Shown: positions 7,181 through 14,370, counted from the stretch's first letter. The stretch is 62,866 nucleotides of DNA from Desmonostoc muscorum FACHB-395 (GCF_014698035.1 NZ_JACJSF010000042.1:1-62866); one strand, 5' to 3'. The notes: a model not told the origin generated them from the letters alone. Program-made: numbers and translations.

Positions 7181-7609
7181 TTACGCTGCAACCAAATCTT
7201 TCACTTGTGGAACATACCTCTTTAACCGTTCCCATTTTTCATCGGTCAGCAAATCAAATTCCTTATCTAGCAACTCTTCTTGCGTGGGTGATTGTTCTGT
7301 AGTCGCTTTTGATACCCTTGCCACCTTCATGAAGTCGTCTAGCCCAACTGCTGCATCAACCGACTCGGCGTATCGAATCTTATCTACAGCATTAGACCAG
7401 TGCGTAATATGCTGAAATATCACCCCAATCAAGGAATCATCTGTGTAGACTCGATAAGTTCTGGGGCAAGCTCCATTCACGTATACGAGTTTGTATCCAG
7501 TGATTTGCGTGACCTCTGCATTAGGGTCTGTTGGAGGTAGGAGAATTTTCTCTGTTGGCTCATCTAACCGGGCTTCTTGAAGAGAAAATGTGGTAATCAT
7601 ATTCTGTGC
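7181..7609 (-). CDS. Homolog of the C-terminal half of the 56275-57072 fusion protein
   Basis: 142 residues from the ATG at 7609 (MAQNMITTFSLQEARL). This start is favoured because the truncated paralog at 7702-7797 begins at the matching codon (MAQ). The middle YKLVYVNGACPRTYRVYTDDSLIGVIF matches YRLTYVGRTDLQTAHNVYLDGEFLGIVF in the C-terminal half of the 56275-57072 protein, and both end in LVAA. It is predicted alpha/beta; the function is unknown. A HIP1-type hairpin (7644-7673) lies just upstream. It lies immediately downstream of the gene encoding the homolog of the other half of that fusion. Confidence 0.65.
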   Translation of the reverse strand, partial: AQNMITTFSLQEARLDEPTEKILLPPTDPNAEVTQITGYKLVYVNGACPRTYRVYTDDSLIGVIFQHITHWSNAVDKIRYAESVDAAVGLDDFMKVARVSKATTEQSPTQEELLDKEFDLLTDEKWERLKRYVPQVKDLVAA

Positions 7610-7643
7610 CATGATTTGAATTGTCATAAATTTCGTTGTAGAG

Positions 7644-7673
7644 GCGATTGCATTACTCTTGGGCTGCAATCGC
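7644..7673. other. Hairpin upstream of the 7609 start
   Basis: GCGATTGC (7644-7651) and GCAATCGC (7666-7673) form a perfect 8-bp stem, followed by TTTTCTT on the plus strand. Similar hairpins precede the 7797, 8447 and 57072 starts, so it is a repeated feature of this gene group. Confidence 0.5.
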
Positions 7674-7701
7674 TTTTCTTACTTGCAATACTAAGGATTC
7701 C

Positions 7702-7797
7702 TTACACATCTGCATTCGCATCTGTAGCAGATAGGAGAATTTTCTCGTGGCAGTCATCTACTTGAAGTAAGAGGTTACTTGCTGTGCTTTGTGCCAT
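7702..7797 (-). pseudogene. Truncated paralog of the 7181-7609 gene
   Basis: 31 codons from ATG at 7797 to TAA at 7702. EKILLSATDANADV matches EKILLPPTDPNAEV of the neighbour at the same distance from the start, and the sequence before the ATG is also alike. It ends where the neighbour continues for another 110 residues, so it is the remnant of a tandem duplication. It may still be translated as a short peptide. Confidence 0.65.
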
Positions 7798-7829
7798 GAT
7801 TGGTATTTATTAAGCGATTACATTTTGGA

Positions 7830-7862
7830 GGCGATTGCTTTTTTCTTGGAGGAGCAATCGCC
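7830..7862. other. Hairpin upstream of the truncated paralog
   Basis: GGCGATTGC (7830-7838) and GCAATCGCC (7854-7862) form a perfect 9-bp stem. It is placed like the hairpin at 7644-7673 relative to its gene, which shows that the duplication included the upstream region. Confidence 0.5.
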
Positions 7863-7880
7863 CTTTCTACCTTCAGCAAC

Positions 7881-8447
7881 TTACGCTGCTACTGCCACTC
7901 GGACTCCCAACAACGCAATCACATCTTTGGCACTGCCAGCAACCCGATTTACCCCGTACTGTCTTTGTCGAGCGTACCAACCTTGTTGATTGCACCCGAC
8001 GAAGCCAACAAAATGCCCGTCTTGGTAGAGTTTGGTGCTGAATCCTAACCAATCAACCTCACCGTAGTACAAACCAAAAACAGTGCAGGCTTTTTCTAGT
8101 TCATCGCTTAATCGTTCGTTGCGTTCCCTTGGTGTTTCTGGCAGAGTCGCTTTGACCTCTGCAACTCTTGTAGCGAACCAGTCACGCTCGAATGGCAGTC
8201 GTCCGCCTTCCACAAACTGCACCCAGACTGTAATCCCGCCTTCAATCCAGATAGTACGCACTGATTCGGGTTGGACTTGAATAATCTCGCCAATGATGCG
8301 GCGATCTCTGCTGGTGAGAGGATCTTGGGTTGGGGCTACAGCTTCGGCTTGGGATTCGAGGTGGCTGTACAGTTCTGCTTGGGCTAGGGCTTGTTCATCA
8401 ACAGAAGAACTAGGAATTGCTTGCTGTGTATGTGTTGTATAAGGCAT
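7881..8447 (-). CDS. First protein of operon 1; homolog of the N-terminal half of the 56275-57072 fusion
   Basis: 188 residues from the ATG at 8447 (MPYTTHTQQAIPSS). GGAG at 8457-8460 lies nine bases upstream; the ATG at 8462 would overlap that site. From about residue 45, DPLTSRDRRIIGEII, RTIWIEGGITVWVQF, RVAEVKATL and DWLGFSTKLY..GHFVGFVGC line up in order with DPLTTQDREIIATIV, VTIWINSDDIVWVKM, AVAEVKASL and DWLSLSVQYH..KVIGHAGC of the 56275-57072 protein. The first 40 residues are low-complexity. It is led by a long leader from the 8924-8952 promoter and opens the operon. The function is unknown. Confidence 0.7.
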   Translation of the reverse strand: MPYTTHTQQAIPSSSVDEQALAQAELYSHLESQAEAVAPTQDPLTSRDRRIIGEIIQVQPESVRTIWIEGGITVWVQFVEGGRLPFERDWFATRVAEVKATLPETPRERNERLSDELEKACTVFGLYYGEVDWLGFSTKLYQDGHFVGFVGCNQQGWYARQRQYGVNRVAGSAKDVIALLGVRVAVAA

Positions 8448-8473
8448 AATATTGATCTCCATTCAGTTGGATA

Positions 8474-8577
8474 AAAAGCGATCGCTTACTTCTTGGTCGG
8501 AGGGGCGATTGCTTTTGTTATGTGTGCAAAGAACGTTGTGGTTCAGCACAACGCTCTCAAAAAGATTTGGCGTAGCC
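8474..8577 (-). promoter_or_regulatory. Conserved leader: HIP1 hairpin plus 46-nt block
   Basis: AAAAGCGATCGC (8474-8485) pairs with GCGATTGCTTTT (8505-8516) just upstream of the start. Beyond it, 8532-8577 matches 57152-57197 at 43 of 46 bases and contains a small hairpin (CGTTGTG/CACAACG). Both copies lie in the 5' leader of related genes at a similar distance from the ATG, so a role in the RNA (stability, translation or protein binding) is more likely than chance. The block ends in GGCGTAGCC, a piece typical of dispersed palindromes. Confidence 0.6.
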
Positions 8578-8829
8578 ATCAAAGCTAGTTGCTAAGAGCA
8601 TTATCAAGACAGTAGACAGCAGCATCAGGGGACGTGTAAGGAAGTGCTGTGTTCGGAAGAGGACACTCTACTAAATTCAGCTTTGCTGTAAAATCTTTGA
8701 TTTCTAGACAGTTAGGCAATAAATAACCAGTTTTTTAAGACTTGGTAGGTCATCGAGATCATCTTCGCTGGCTTGAGCATTACAAGTTTGGCTTCCGGCT
8801 GCTAGTCCCGGTGGCACTTGGTTTTGTGG

Positions 8830-8916
8830 TTAGGTGAATGAGTGAATGTTTGGTAATTTGGCTTGCGAACCCTTGATTACGTTCGGGTGCAGACGGTTCG
8901 TTTTTCTTACCCTCAT
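8830..8916 (-). CDS. Short basic leader ORF at the start of the operon 1 transcript
   Basis: 28 codons, MRVRKTNRLHPNVIKGSQ and on, rich in Arg/Lys. The ATG at 8916 falls where transcription from the 8924-8952 promoter should begin, so the message may be leaderless. After its TAA the same frame stays open to 8704 (VPPGLAAGSQ...DDLDDLPSLKK), so it could also be the remnant of a 70-codon gene. The second operon has a 31-codon basic ORF at the matching place (57351-57446). Confidence 0.35.
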   Translation of the reverse strand: MRVRKTNRLHPNVIKGSQAKLPNIHSFT

Positions 8917-8923
8917 GTAAATA

Positions 8924-8952
8924 ATGTTAGTACACCTATTAGTAGTAGTCAA
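8924..8952 (-). promoter_or_regulatory. Promoter of operon 1
   Basis: On the minus strand TTGACT (8952-8947) and TAACAT (8929-8924) are separated by 17 bases, a close match to the sigma-70/SigA pattern. The spacer contains CTACTAATAGG, a relative of the operator sites at 8988-8999 and 9052-9063. It would make a leader of about 470 nt before the ATG at 8447. Confidence 0.65.
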
Positions 8953-8987
8953 CAGGGTAGTAGTTACTTTTAGATAGAGATTTGTAA

Positions 8988-9063
8988 TACTACTATTGGT
9001 TGCACATAAGCAACTCTAATACCAATAGATGTAAGTCCTATATGTTTACATCCAATAGTAGTA
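8988..9063. promoter_or_regulatory. Operator-like inverted repeat for the XRE regulator
   Basis: TACTACTATTGG (8988-8999) is the exact reverse complement of CCAATAGTAGTA (9052-9063). The right half lies in the spacer of the plus-strand promoter, and a related site (CCTATTAGTAGTA, about 8935-8947) lies in the spacer of the divergent promoter. GATGTAA/TTACATC adds a second, inner inverted repeat (about 9028-9052). This is the layout of a regulator that controls itself and a divergent operon. Confidence 0.6.
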
Positions 9064-9073
9064 CCACTATAAT
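9045..9073 (+). promoter_or_regulatory. Promoter of the XRE gene
   Basis: TTTACA (9045-9050) and TATAAT (9068-9073) with a 17-base spacer, near-consensus. The spacer holds the operator half site CCAATAGTAGTA. Transcription would start around 9080, only some 15 bases before the coding start. Confidence 0.7.
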
Positions 9074-9093
9074 AGGAGTATTATTTGGAGAGG

Positions 9094-9420
9094 ATGATTG
9101 TGTTTATCGCATTAAAAAAATTGAGAGAGGCTGCGGGTCTTTCTCAGAATGACCTAGCTAGAAAGACTGGTTATAGTCCTCAGTTCATCCAAAAAATTGA
9201 ACAAAATAAGGTTAAATCACTCACATTAGATGCAGCAGCAAGATTCTGTGAAGCCCTTAATTGTAAGCCTGGAGACTTGCTTGAGGAAGGTGAGCCACCC
9301 AAAAGACTAAGAATAGAAAAAGGTGTCACGCTCAATTCTCAAGCAGAAACAGAGACTTTAGCAAATAAAAGGAAAATTCTGGGCGAAAGTGCAGAAGTTG
9401 ATCTACTAAAAGCAGCGTAA
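9094..9420 (+). CDS. XRE-family transcriptional regulator
   Basis: 108 residues from the ATG at 9094; GTG at 9100 is an alternative with better spacing to the GGAG at 9087-9090. The N-terminal 65 residues are a Cro/CI-type helix-turn-helix (LKKLREAAGLSQNDLARKTGYSPQFIQKIEQ, then TLDAAARFCEALNCKPGDLL). A short tail follows, with no ligand domain. It probably represses its own promoter and the divergent operon, since operator-like repeats lie in both spacers. Its sequence is not close to the XRE protein of the second module (57540-57830). Confidence 0.85.
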   Translation: MIVFIALKKLREAAGLSQNDLARKTGYSPQFIQKIEQNKVKSLTLDAAARFCEALNCKPGDLLEEGEPPKRLRIEKGVTLNSQAETETLANKRKILGESAEVDLLKAA

Positions 9421-9480
9421 AAGCTAAAAGCGACCGCCCGCCGACCAAAGCAATGCGATCGCCTGCTCAATCCGTTGATC

Positions 9481-9516
9481 ACAAAGTGAGCTTATTATAA
9501 TGCTGACACATTTTTG
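9481..9516 (+). promoter_or_regulatory. Shared 36-nt block beyond the XRE gene
   Basis: ACAAAGTGAGCTTATTATAA and the following TGCTGACACATTTTTG match 57984-58019 at 32 of 36 bases. TTATTATAAT could be a -10 box for the 9609 gene. In the second module the same block lies upstream of the XRE gene and facing away from it. Its function is unknown; both copies also have GCAATGCGATCG nearby. Confidence 0.5.
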
Positions 9517-9608
9517 TGCAAACACCCTTCAGTATCTCCTCGGTTCACTTTGGTTAAACTGCAACACCCCAACTTTCAAGCATTTACCATACATAGTGGG
9601 CAAGAGAT

Positions 9609-11210
9609 ATGCTGACACTAGACAGAGAACAAACAACAGCACTCGATTACAGTGTCGTCAATACCAGCATTCAGGAAACCTTCACCGCCATCGATAGGTT
9701 CGAGTGGCAAGCGGTAGATGAAATCCTACTGATGCGGGAACAGCAGCTTTACCTGCAAGCTGGCTATAAAAGCTTTGAAGAATACTGCCAGCGTGAATTA
9801 TACGCCTGGGGTGGATACCGAAGAATCAACCAACTGCTAGGAGCCAAAAAGGTCATAGACGCAGTTGGCAAGTTGGGCGGACACATCAAAAACGAGCGTC
9901 AAGCCCGTCCACTGTTGCGGCTAGTCAAGGAACCAGAGAAACTAAAACAAGCTGTAGCGATCGCTCTGAAAGATAATCCTGACCCAAGTGTTTCAGACTT
10001 TGCTGCTGCCGCCCAAAAAGTGGTTCCTCAACTTCCACGCAAAAAACATATTCAGGAACCAATGGTTCCCAAAATTCAAGAACCAGTGGTTCCTCAAAAA
10101 GCTATAGTCACAGTTTCACAACAGTCACACCCTCGTTATGGGGATTCGGGAGTGATTGAGGCTTCGGCTCCAAACCATTGGCAACAGATTGTGACCTTTG
10201 CTGACGGCAAGAGGTTGTTGATCAATAATGCTGATTTGGATGCCGCCAGCGTTCCATTCCCCAGAGAACGGACTTACCCCGCAGAATATACGGAAGCGAT
10301 CGCTGCTATTGAAGAACGCCATAAACAGGAGTTAGAGCGACTTTCCCAGGAATTGAGAATCGGACTACAATCAGAAGCCACTGCTAGAGCCGAAGCTCAG
10401 GTGCAAGAACAAATCCAATCCTTGCAACAACTCTTTAAACAACAGAAAGAAGAAAATATCCACTTACAGCAACGGCTTTCTGAGATGGAGGGGTTAAGAA
10501 AACTGGAGATTGAAAATCAGCAACTCCAGCAACGCATTCAGGAACTAGAACACGCCGTACAACAGCATCCGGTTCAACAGTGGGGAAATACTATGACCCA
10601 GCAAGCGACCAAAGCGTTGAACAAGCAGGTTAAACAAGCTCTGGAGAAAACTATTGATCTGCGATCGCTAGCTCAAGAGCCACCCAAGGAGAATGCCCAA
10701 GAATGCTTACGTTTAATGGGTATGGCATTGAAGAATCTCGCCAGTGCCATGAACAACACCCAAGCATTGGAGGCGGCAGCACTAATACTAGGGAGTGAGC
10801 CGACACCACAGGCTATCGCATATCGAGCCGAGCAATTGGAAATGCTACCCCAGGCGGTTAGTGAGATTCGGGCAGTACTAGCTAAACCTGGGTGTACTTG
10901 GCAGGACTATTGGGCAGTGGCGCAAGAGTATGAGGTAATTAAACAGGACTACTGGGCAGAATTGACCAGTGAGGAGACAAATTTAATTACCGCACTCCAA
11001 AACGCATCCTCTCAACCGGACACCATTCAAGTTGCTTCTATAGTTGCCCACGCCGATCCATATCGTACTTTGTATGTCGCCAGAGGAGAAGTGATTCAGG
11101 ATTTGGGAGATGAGGTAATCGTTGCCTGGGATTGTTGGAAGGAGCAGTCGAAAAAGACTGACAGGTATTTCCGAGACGAGTTGCGATTCTGGCAACCGGA
11201 AAAAGAGTAG
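9609..11210 (+). CDS. Coiled-coil protein with N-terminal helical domain, plasmid-maintenance-like
   Basis: 533 residues. Residues 1-130 form a helical domain (YKSFEEYCQRELYAWGGYRRINQLLGA) that resembles the DNA-binding part of cyanobacterial plasmid/phage proteins. Residues 145-165 are a linker with two QEPxVPK/Q units. About 180-215 and 485-525 look like SH3-like barrels (HWQQIVTFADGKRLLINNADL; LGDEVIVAWDCWKEQ), and 225-325 is a long Gln/Glu-rich coiled coil. Such a build suits a DNA-bound organiser or partition-like factor, but no ParA partner is near and the role is inferred. It is preceded by the shared 36-nt block and follows the XRE gene on the same strand. Confidence 0.6.
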   Translation: MLTLDREQTTALDYSVVNTSIQETFTAIDRFEWQAVDEILLMREQQLYLQAGYKSFEEYCQRELYAWGGYRRINQLLGAKKVIDAVGKLGGHIKNERQARPLLRLVKEPEKLKQAVAIALKDNPDPSVSDFAAAAQKVVPQLPRKKHIQEPMVPKIQEPVVPQKAIVTVSQQSHPRYGDSGVIEASAPNHWQQIVTFADGKRLLINNADLDAASVPFPRERTYPAEYTEAIAAIEERHKQELERLSQELRIGLQSEATARAEAQVQEQIQSLQQLFKQQKEENIHLQQRLSEMEGLRKLEIENQQLQQRIQELEHAVQQHPVQQWGNTMTQQATKALNKQVKQALEKTIDLRSLAQEPPKENAQECLRLMGMALKNLASAMNNTQALEAAALILGSEPTPQAIAYRAEQLEMLPQAVSEIRAVLAKPGCTWQDYWAVAQEYEVIKQDYWAELTSEETNLITALQNASSQPDTIQVASIVAHADPYRTLYVARGEVIQDLGDEVIVAWDCWKEQSKKTDRYFRDELRFWQPEKE

Positions 11211-11430
11211 GTGAAGTTGTTGATTAGAGCGATTGCTTAGTTAAAAACTGTGCAATCACCCTATGAAAAGTGTCTCCGCCGCAAACGGTAGACAACAACA
11301 CGATTATAACAATGTAGCTAGTTGTACTGCCAAATGTACTGATAACTTTTAAGACCGATAAATAGCAAACCAAACCCTGCATCACAGTGGGGGAAATTTC
11401 CGTGCGTCAATATAAATAGGAGATTGTACG

Positions 11431-12576
11431 ATGACTGCAACTATTACAAAACCCAAGCTCAAAAAGGCTGCTAGTAAACCACAATCCCCATATAAAAGGC
11501 TTCATGTGATTATTCCCATAGAAGATATGCTGTGGGCTTCGCAGCAAAAGCCTTCAGTTACGCAATTGTGGCAGGAGTGTTGGACGGCTGACCCTTATGG
11601 CTCTCGCTGGATGCCTTTGACCTCTGCCTTGGGTTACAGTACTTTTATCTCTGCGAAGAAAATTCTTTCCGAAAGTGGGTTGTTCATTTTCAAGCCGGAC
11701 AAGTCAATTCAGGATGGCCGGGAGACAGCTAGCTGGATGGTAAAAAATTTACATGGTAGCCGGATGAAAGAATTTTGGGAAAAAGCCAATGCTGAAAAAC
11801 AAGAACCAAATCCTGAAAAACGAGAACTAAATGCTGAGATTTCAGATAAAGATGCTGGCTGGGAAGAAATACGTGCTTTAAATCAAGCATCTATTTTAGG
11901 TCAAAGTCATTCAGAGCAAGGGTTTCAAAAACCCTCACGAACTGGTCAGAAACTCCTCACAAACTCTTCAAAAGAGATTGTGAGGAGTGTCTTTGACACG
12001 CTTACAGAAAATTCGCGTGAGGAGGAGACGGCTCACGCGCCCTTGAGGGGCGCGTCGCCTCAGTCTGTTCAAAGCGTGTCAGAGAAGGAGGAAGAGTTAC
12101 CTGCGGTAACGGACTGTACATCACTGACGCTTGTGGATGTTGCACGGAGTCAACCCGCTTCGTTGTTGGCTGAAAACCAGAATTGTGGCGTTGAAGCGAT
12201 ATTCCCTCATGAGGGTATTTGTTCCGCCGCGCCCGTCGCTCAAAATGAATTTTCTTCAAGTTTGGCGATCGCTAATCAAATACAGGAGCAAGCAAAACAA
12301 AGTAATTCCGCTTCGTTGTTAGGAGAAAATCAAGTCTCAGGTTTTGAGCCGAAAGACTGTGCTGAAGGCACTGATTCCGCCGCGCCCGTGTCATTAAATC
12401 AAAGTGAGATATTTGAATGGTTGGATAGAGCAAACCTTGGAGAATGCCCCCCATTTTGGGTAATTCAATATTTGCTAGACAGCAAGTATTACGCCAGCAT
12501 GAGGGCAACAATCAGCAAGTTTGAGAAGCAGTGGAATATATCTGTAGTCAATTATCAAGTACAAAAATCTAGTTAG
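11431..12576 (+). CDS. Protein with winged-helix-like N-terminus; first part of an amber-split gene
   Basis: 381 residues to a TAG at 12574-12576. GGAG lies 8 bases before the ATG. Residues 15-115 (PYKRLHVIIPIEDMLWASQ, LWQECWTADPYGSRWMPL, then SGLFIFKPDKSIQDGR) form a conserved-looking domain typical of cyanobacterial accessory genes. Residues 120-320 are variable and contain two units of a roughly 45-residue repeat (SLLAENQNCG...SAAPVAQNE and SLLGENQVSG...SAAPVSLNQ). The last 65 residues (IFEWLDRANLGECPP...) are repeated in the ORF ending at 14341. There the frame runs on without a stop, so this gene probably lost its last part to a point mutation or relies on readthrough. The function is unknown. 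Confidence 0.6.
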   Translation: MTATITKPKLKKAASKPQSPYKRLHVIIPIEDMLWASQQKPSVTQLWQECWTADPYGSRWMPLTSALGYSTFISAKKILSESGLFIFKPDKSIQDGRETASWMVKNLHGSRMKEFWEKANAEKQEPNPEKRELNAEISDKDAGWEEIRALNQASILGQSHSEQGFQKPSRTGQKLLTNSSKEIVRSVFDTLTENSREEETAHAPLRGASPQSVQSVSEKEEELPAVTDCTSLTLVDVARSQPASLLAENQNCGVEAIFPHEGICSAAPVAQNEFSSSLAIANQIQEQAKQSNSASLLGENQVSGFEPKDCAEGTDSAAPVSLNQSEIFEWLDRANLGECPPFWVIQYLLDSKYYASMRATISKFEKQWNISVVNYQVQKSS

Positions 12577-12804
12577 GCGTTGTTTACCACTGAAAACATC
12601 GCCATGAGATCCAAAGCTAGACTATTGCGAATGGAGAAACTGAAGATGGCTTCTCTGGTTGGGCAGAATCCGGGTTTTGACTTCTTGCAGGAGTGCTGGA
12701 ATGATGATCCGGCTTTGCAGATCGTGATCAAGAAATTGCTGGCGAAGTATCCGCAGTGGGGGATTGCTTGTGTAGATGGGGTGTTGGTGGATTGGGAGGA
12801 GTAG
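12112..12804 (+). repeat. Duplicated segment, copy 1
   Basis: From GACTGTACATC onward this stretch matches 13661-14341 with small insertions and deletions, including the internal SLLAENQ/SAAPV units and the whole C-terminal part. The match begins abruptly at the same word in both copies. Confidence 0.75.
12577..12804 (+). pseudogene. 3' part of the amber-split gene
   Basis: It continues the 11431-12576 frame directly after the TAG. MRSKARLLRMEKLKMASL...GIACVDGVL matches the C-terminus of the second copy (MRSQARLLRMEKLRMASL...GIACVDGVL), where the residue at the stop position is Glu (GAG versus TAG) and the following dozen residues differ. A TTG at 12580 or the ATG at 12604 could start it separately. 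A 75-residue independent product is possible but less likely than decay. Confidence 0.55.
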
Positions 12805-12973
12805 TGGGTTTGTACAACAGTCTATCAATTAAATTATTCATATTGTCATTTACGTATATTTTTATGGCGTAATACCCGATGACTTTGACCCAAACCCTTC
12901 TACATTTTTAATAGGTGAAGAAGGTGTGGGAATACAAAGTTCAGGGCTACCTACTGTTAGCAATACTTATTCC

Positions 12974-13477
12974 TCACTTATCTCTAACATAACTATTAAT
13001 AATGTTACCATCGGGCATGGTGGTGTTATAAAGGATGGCACTGTTGAGGTTGGCATCAGTAGCACCCGTCAAATTAGCATTGCTGAAGTTAGCGCCCTCC
13101 AAAATGGCAGCTTCCAATTTGGCATAGGAGAGATCAGCACCAATCAAGAGAGCATTCTCCAAAGAGGCGCTATACAGGTCAGCCCTACTGAGGTCAGAAC
13201 CACTAAGATTAGCTGTACTAAGATCCGCACTCAAATGAGCATCACGGAGATTCGCCAGGCTGATATCAGCATCAATCATCTCAGTAGCCTCGAAGTGAGT
13301 CCCTTCCAAACAAGCACCAGAGAGGTTAGCTTCCCTCAGATCAGCACCATCCAAGTAAGCTCTAGTCAGATTAATACCACGCAAGTTGGCTCTACTCAAC
13401 TTAGCATTAGTCAAATCAACCCTGGTAAAATCCCTCTCCCCAGTAGCATATCTTCTCAACAACTCTTCAGCATCCAT
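12974..13477 (-). CDS. Pentapeptide-repeat protein
   Basis: 167 residues. The start MDAEELLRRYATGERDF is the usual opening of cyanobacterial pentapeptide proteins, and about 25 A(D/N)LxX units follow (ANLRG, ADLRE, ANLSG, ADLSY). The repeats fold as a right-handed square beta-helix; the role in cyanobacteria is mostly unknown. It lies entirely inside the plus-strand composite ORF. Both readings are open because the 15-base period gives Ser-Thr-Gln-Val-Ser-like units on one strand and Ala-Asn-Leu-Ser units on the other. The typical N-terminus favours the minus strand as the older coding strand. Confidence 0.7.
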   Translation of the reverse strand: MDAEELLRRYATGERDFTRVDLTNAKLSRANLRGINLTRAYLDGADLREANLSGACLEGTHFEATEMIDADISLANLRDAHLSADLSTANLSGSDLSRADLYSASLENALLIGADLSYAKLEAAILEGANFSNANLTGATDANLNSAILYNTTMPDGNIINSYVRDK

Positions 13478-13660
13478 ATCTTAACTTCCGAATCAATTAC
13501 TACCATCAACAATAGCGCAATCACTCTCTGGAACACCCTCTTCGACCCCACCTTTGACATCACCTTCCAAATCGAAGACCTCCCCACAGGACAACTAGCC
13601 GAAGCCCAAATCACAAACTACGACTCCCTTGGCCGCCCCAACGGTGGCACAATCCTCATT

Positions 13661-14341
13661 GACTGTACATCGCTAGTGCTTGTGGATAATGCACGGGGTA
13701 AATCTGCTTTGTTGTTGGCTGAAAACCAGAATTGTGGCATTGAGCCGAAAGACTGTCATGAAGGTACTGGTTCCGCCGCGCCCGTCGCTGAAAATGAAAA
13801 ATCTTTAAATTCTGCGATCGCAGACCCAAAAATAGAACTGAGTCGTCCCTCTGCTGAGTTGATGACTGAAAACTTGGTTTCTGGTGATGAGGATAGGGTA
13901 GATCATGAAGGTACTGGTTCCGCCGCGCCCGTGTCATTAAATCAAAGTGAGATATTTGAATGGTTGGATAGAGCAAACCTTGGAGAATGCCCCCCATTGT
14001 GGGTAATTCAATATTTGCTAGACAGCAAGTATTACGCCAGCATGAGGGCAACAATCAGCAAGTTTGAGAAGCAGTGGAATCTATCTGTAGTCAATTATCA
14101 GGTGCAAAAATCTAGTGAGGCGACCGCTGAAGACACCGCCATGAGATCCCAAGCTAGACTATTGCGAATGGAGAAACTGAGAATGGCTTCTCTGGTTAGG
14201 GAAAATCCTGGTTTTGACTTCCTCCAACAATGCTGGAATGATGATCAGGCTTTGAAGATTGTGATCAAGAAGCTGCTGGCGAAGTTTCCGCAGTGGGGGA
14301 TTGCTTGTGTTGATGGGGTGTTGGGGAAGTGGGATAAATAG
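13661..14341 (+). repeat. Duplicated segment, copy 2
   Basis: Second copy of 12112-12804. It retains an open frame to the end (LRMEKLRMASLVRENPGFDF...), without the amber codon of copy 1. Confidence 0.75.
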
Positions 14342-14370
14342 GAAAAGAGCGGCAAGACCTTCTCTGAACA

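Larger units (their letters stand above)
12833..14341 (+). pseudogene. Composite ORF: secreted-protein remnant fused to the duplicated 3' segment
   Basis: The frame is open from 12833; the first start codon is GTG at 12926. Residues before about 12990 (DDFDPNPSTFLIGEEGVGIQ) and those at 13490-13660 (FDITFQIEDLPTGQLAEAQI...GRPNGGTILID) resemble parts of large cyanobacterial secreted proteins, in which a DANG.GW.ID motif and a metalloprotease-like domain normally follow. Here the frame switches at 13661 into the copy of the 12112-12804 segment. Between them lies a five-residue-period Thr/Ser-Gln-Ile-Ser region that is exactly antisense to the pentapeptide gene at 12974-13477. Probably a chimera left by recombination; no ribosome-binding site was found. 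Confidence 0.5.

Noticed and set aside
9500..9697. 65-codon plus-strand ORF starting in the 36-nt block
   Set aside because: It overlaps the 9609 gene in another frame, and in the second module the same start (MLTHF) meets a stop after five codons.
9609..11210. ParB or replication initiator call for the coiled-coil protein
   Set aside because: No ParB box-binding motif, no ParA partner and no iterons were found; only the general build suggests a DNA-linked role.
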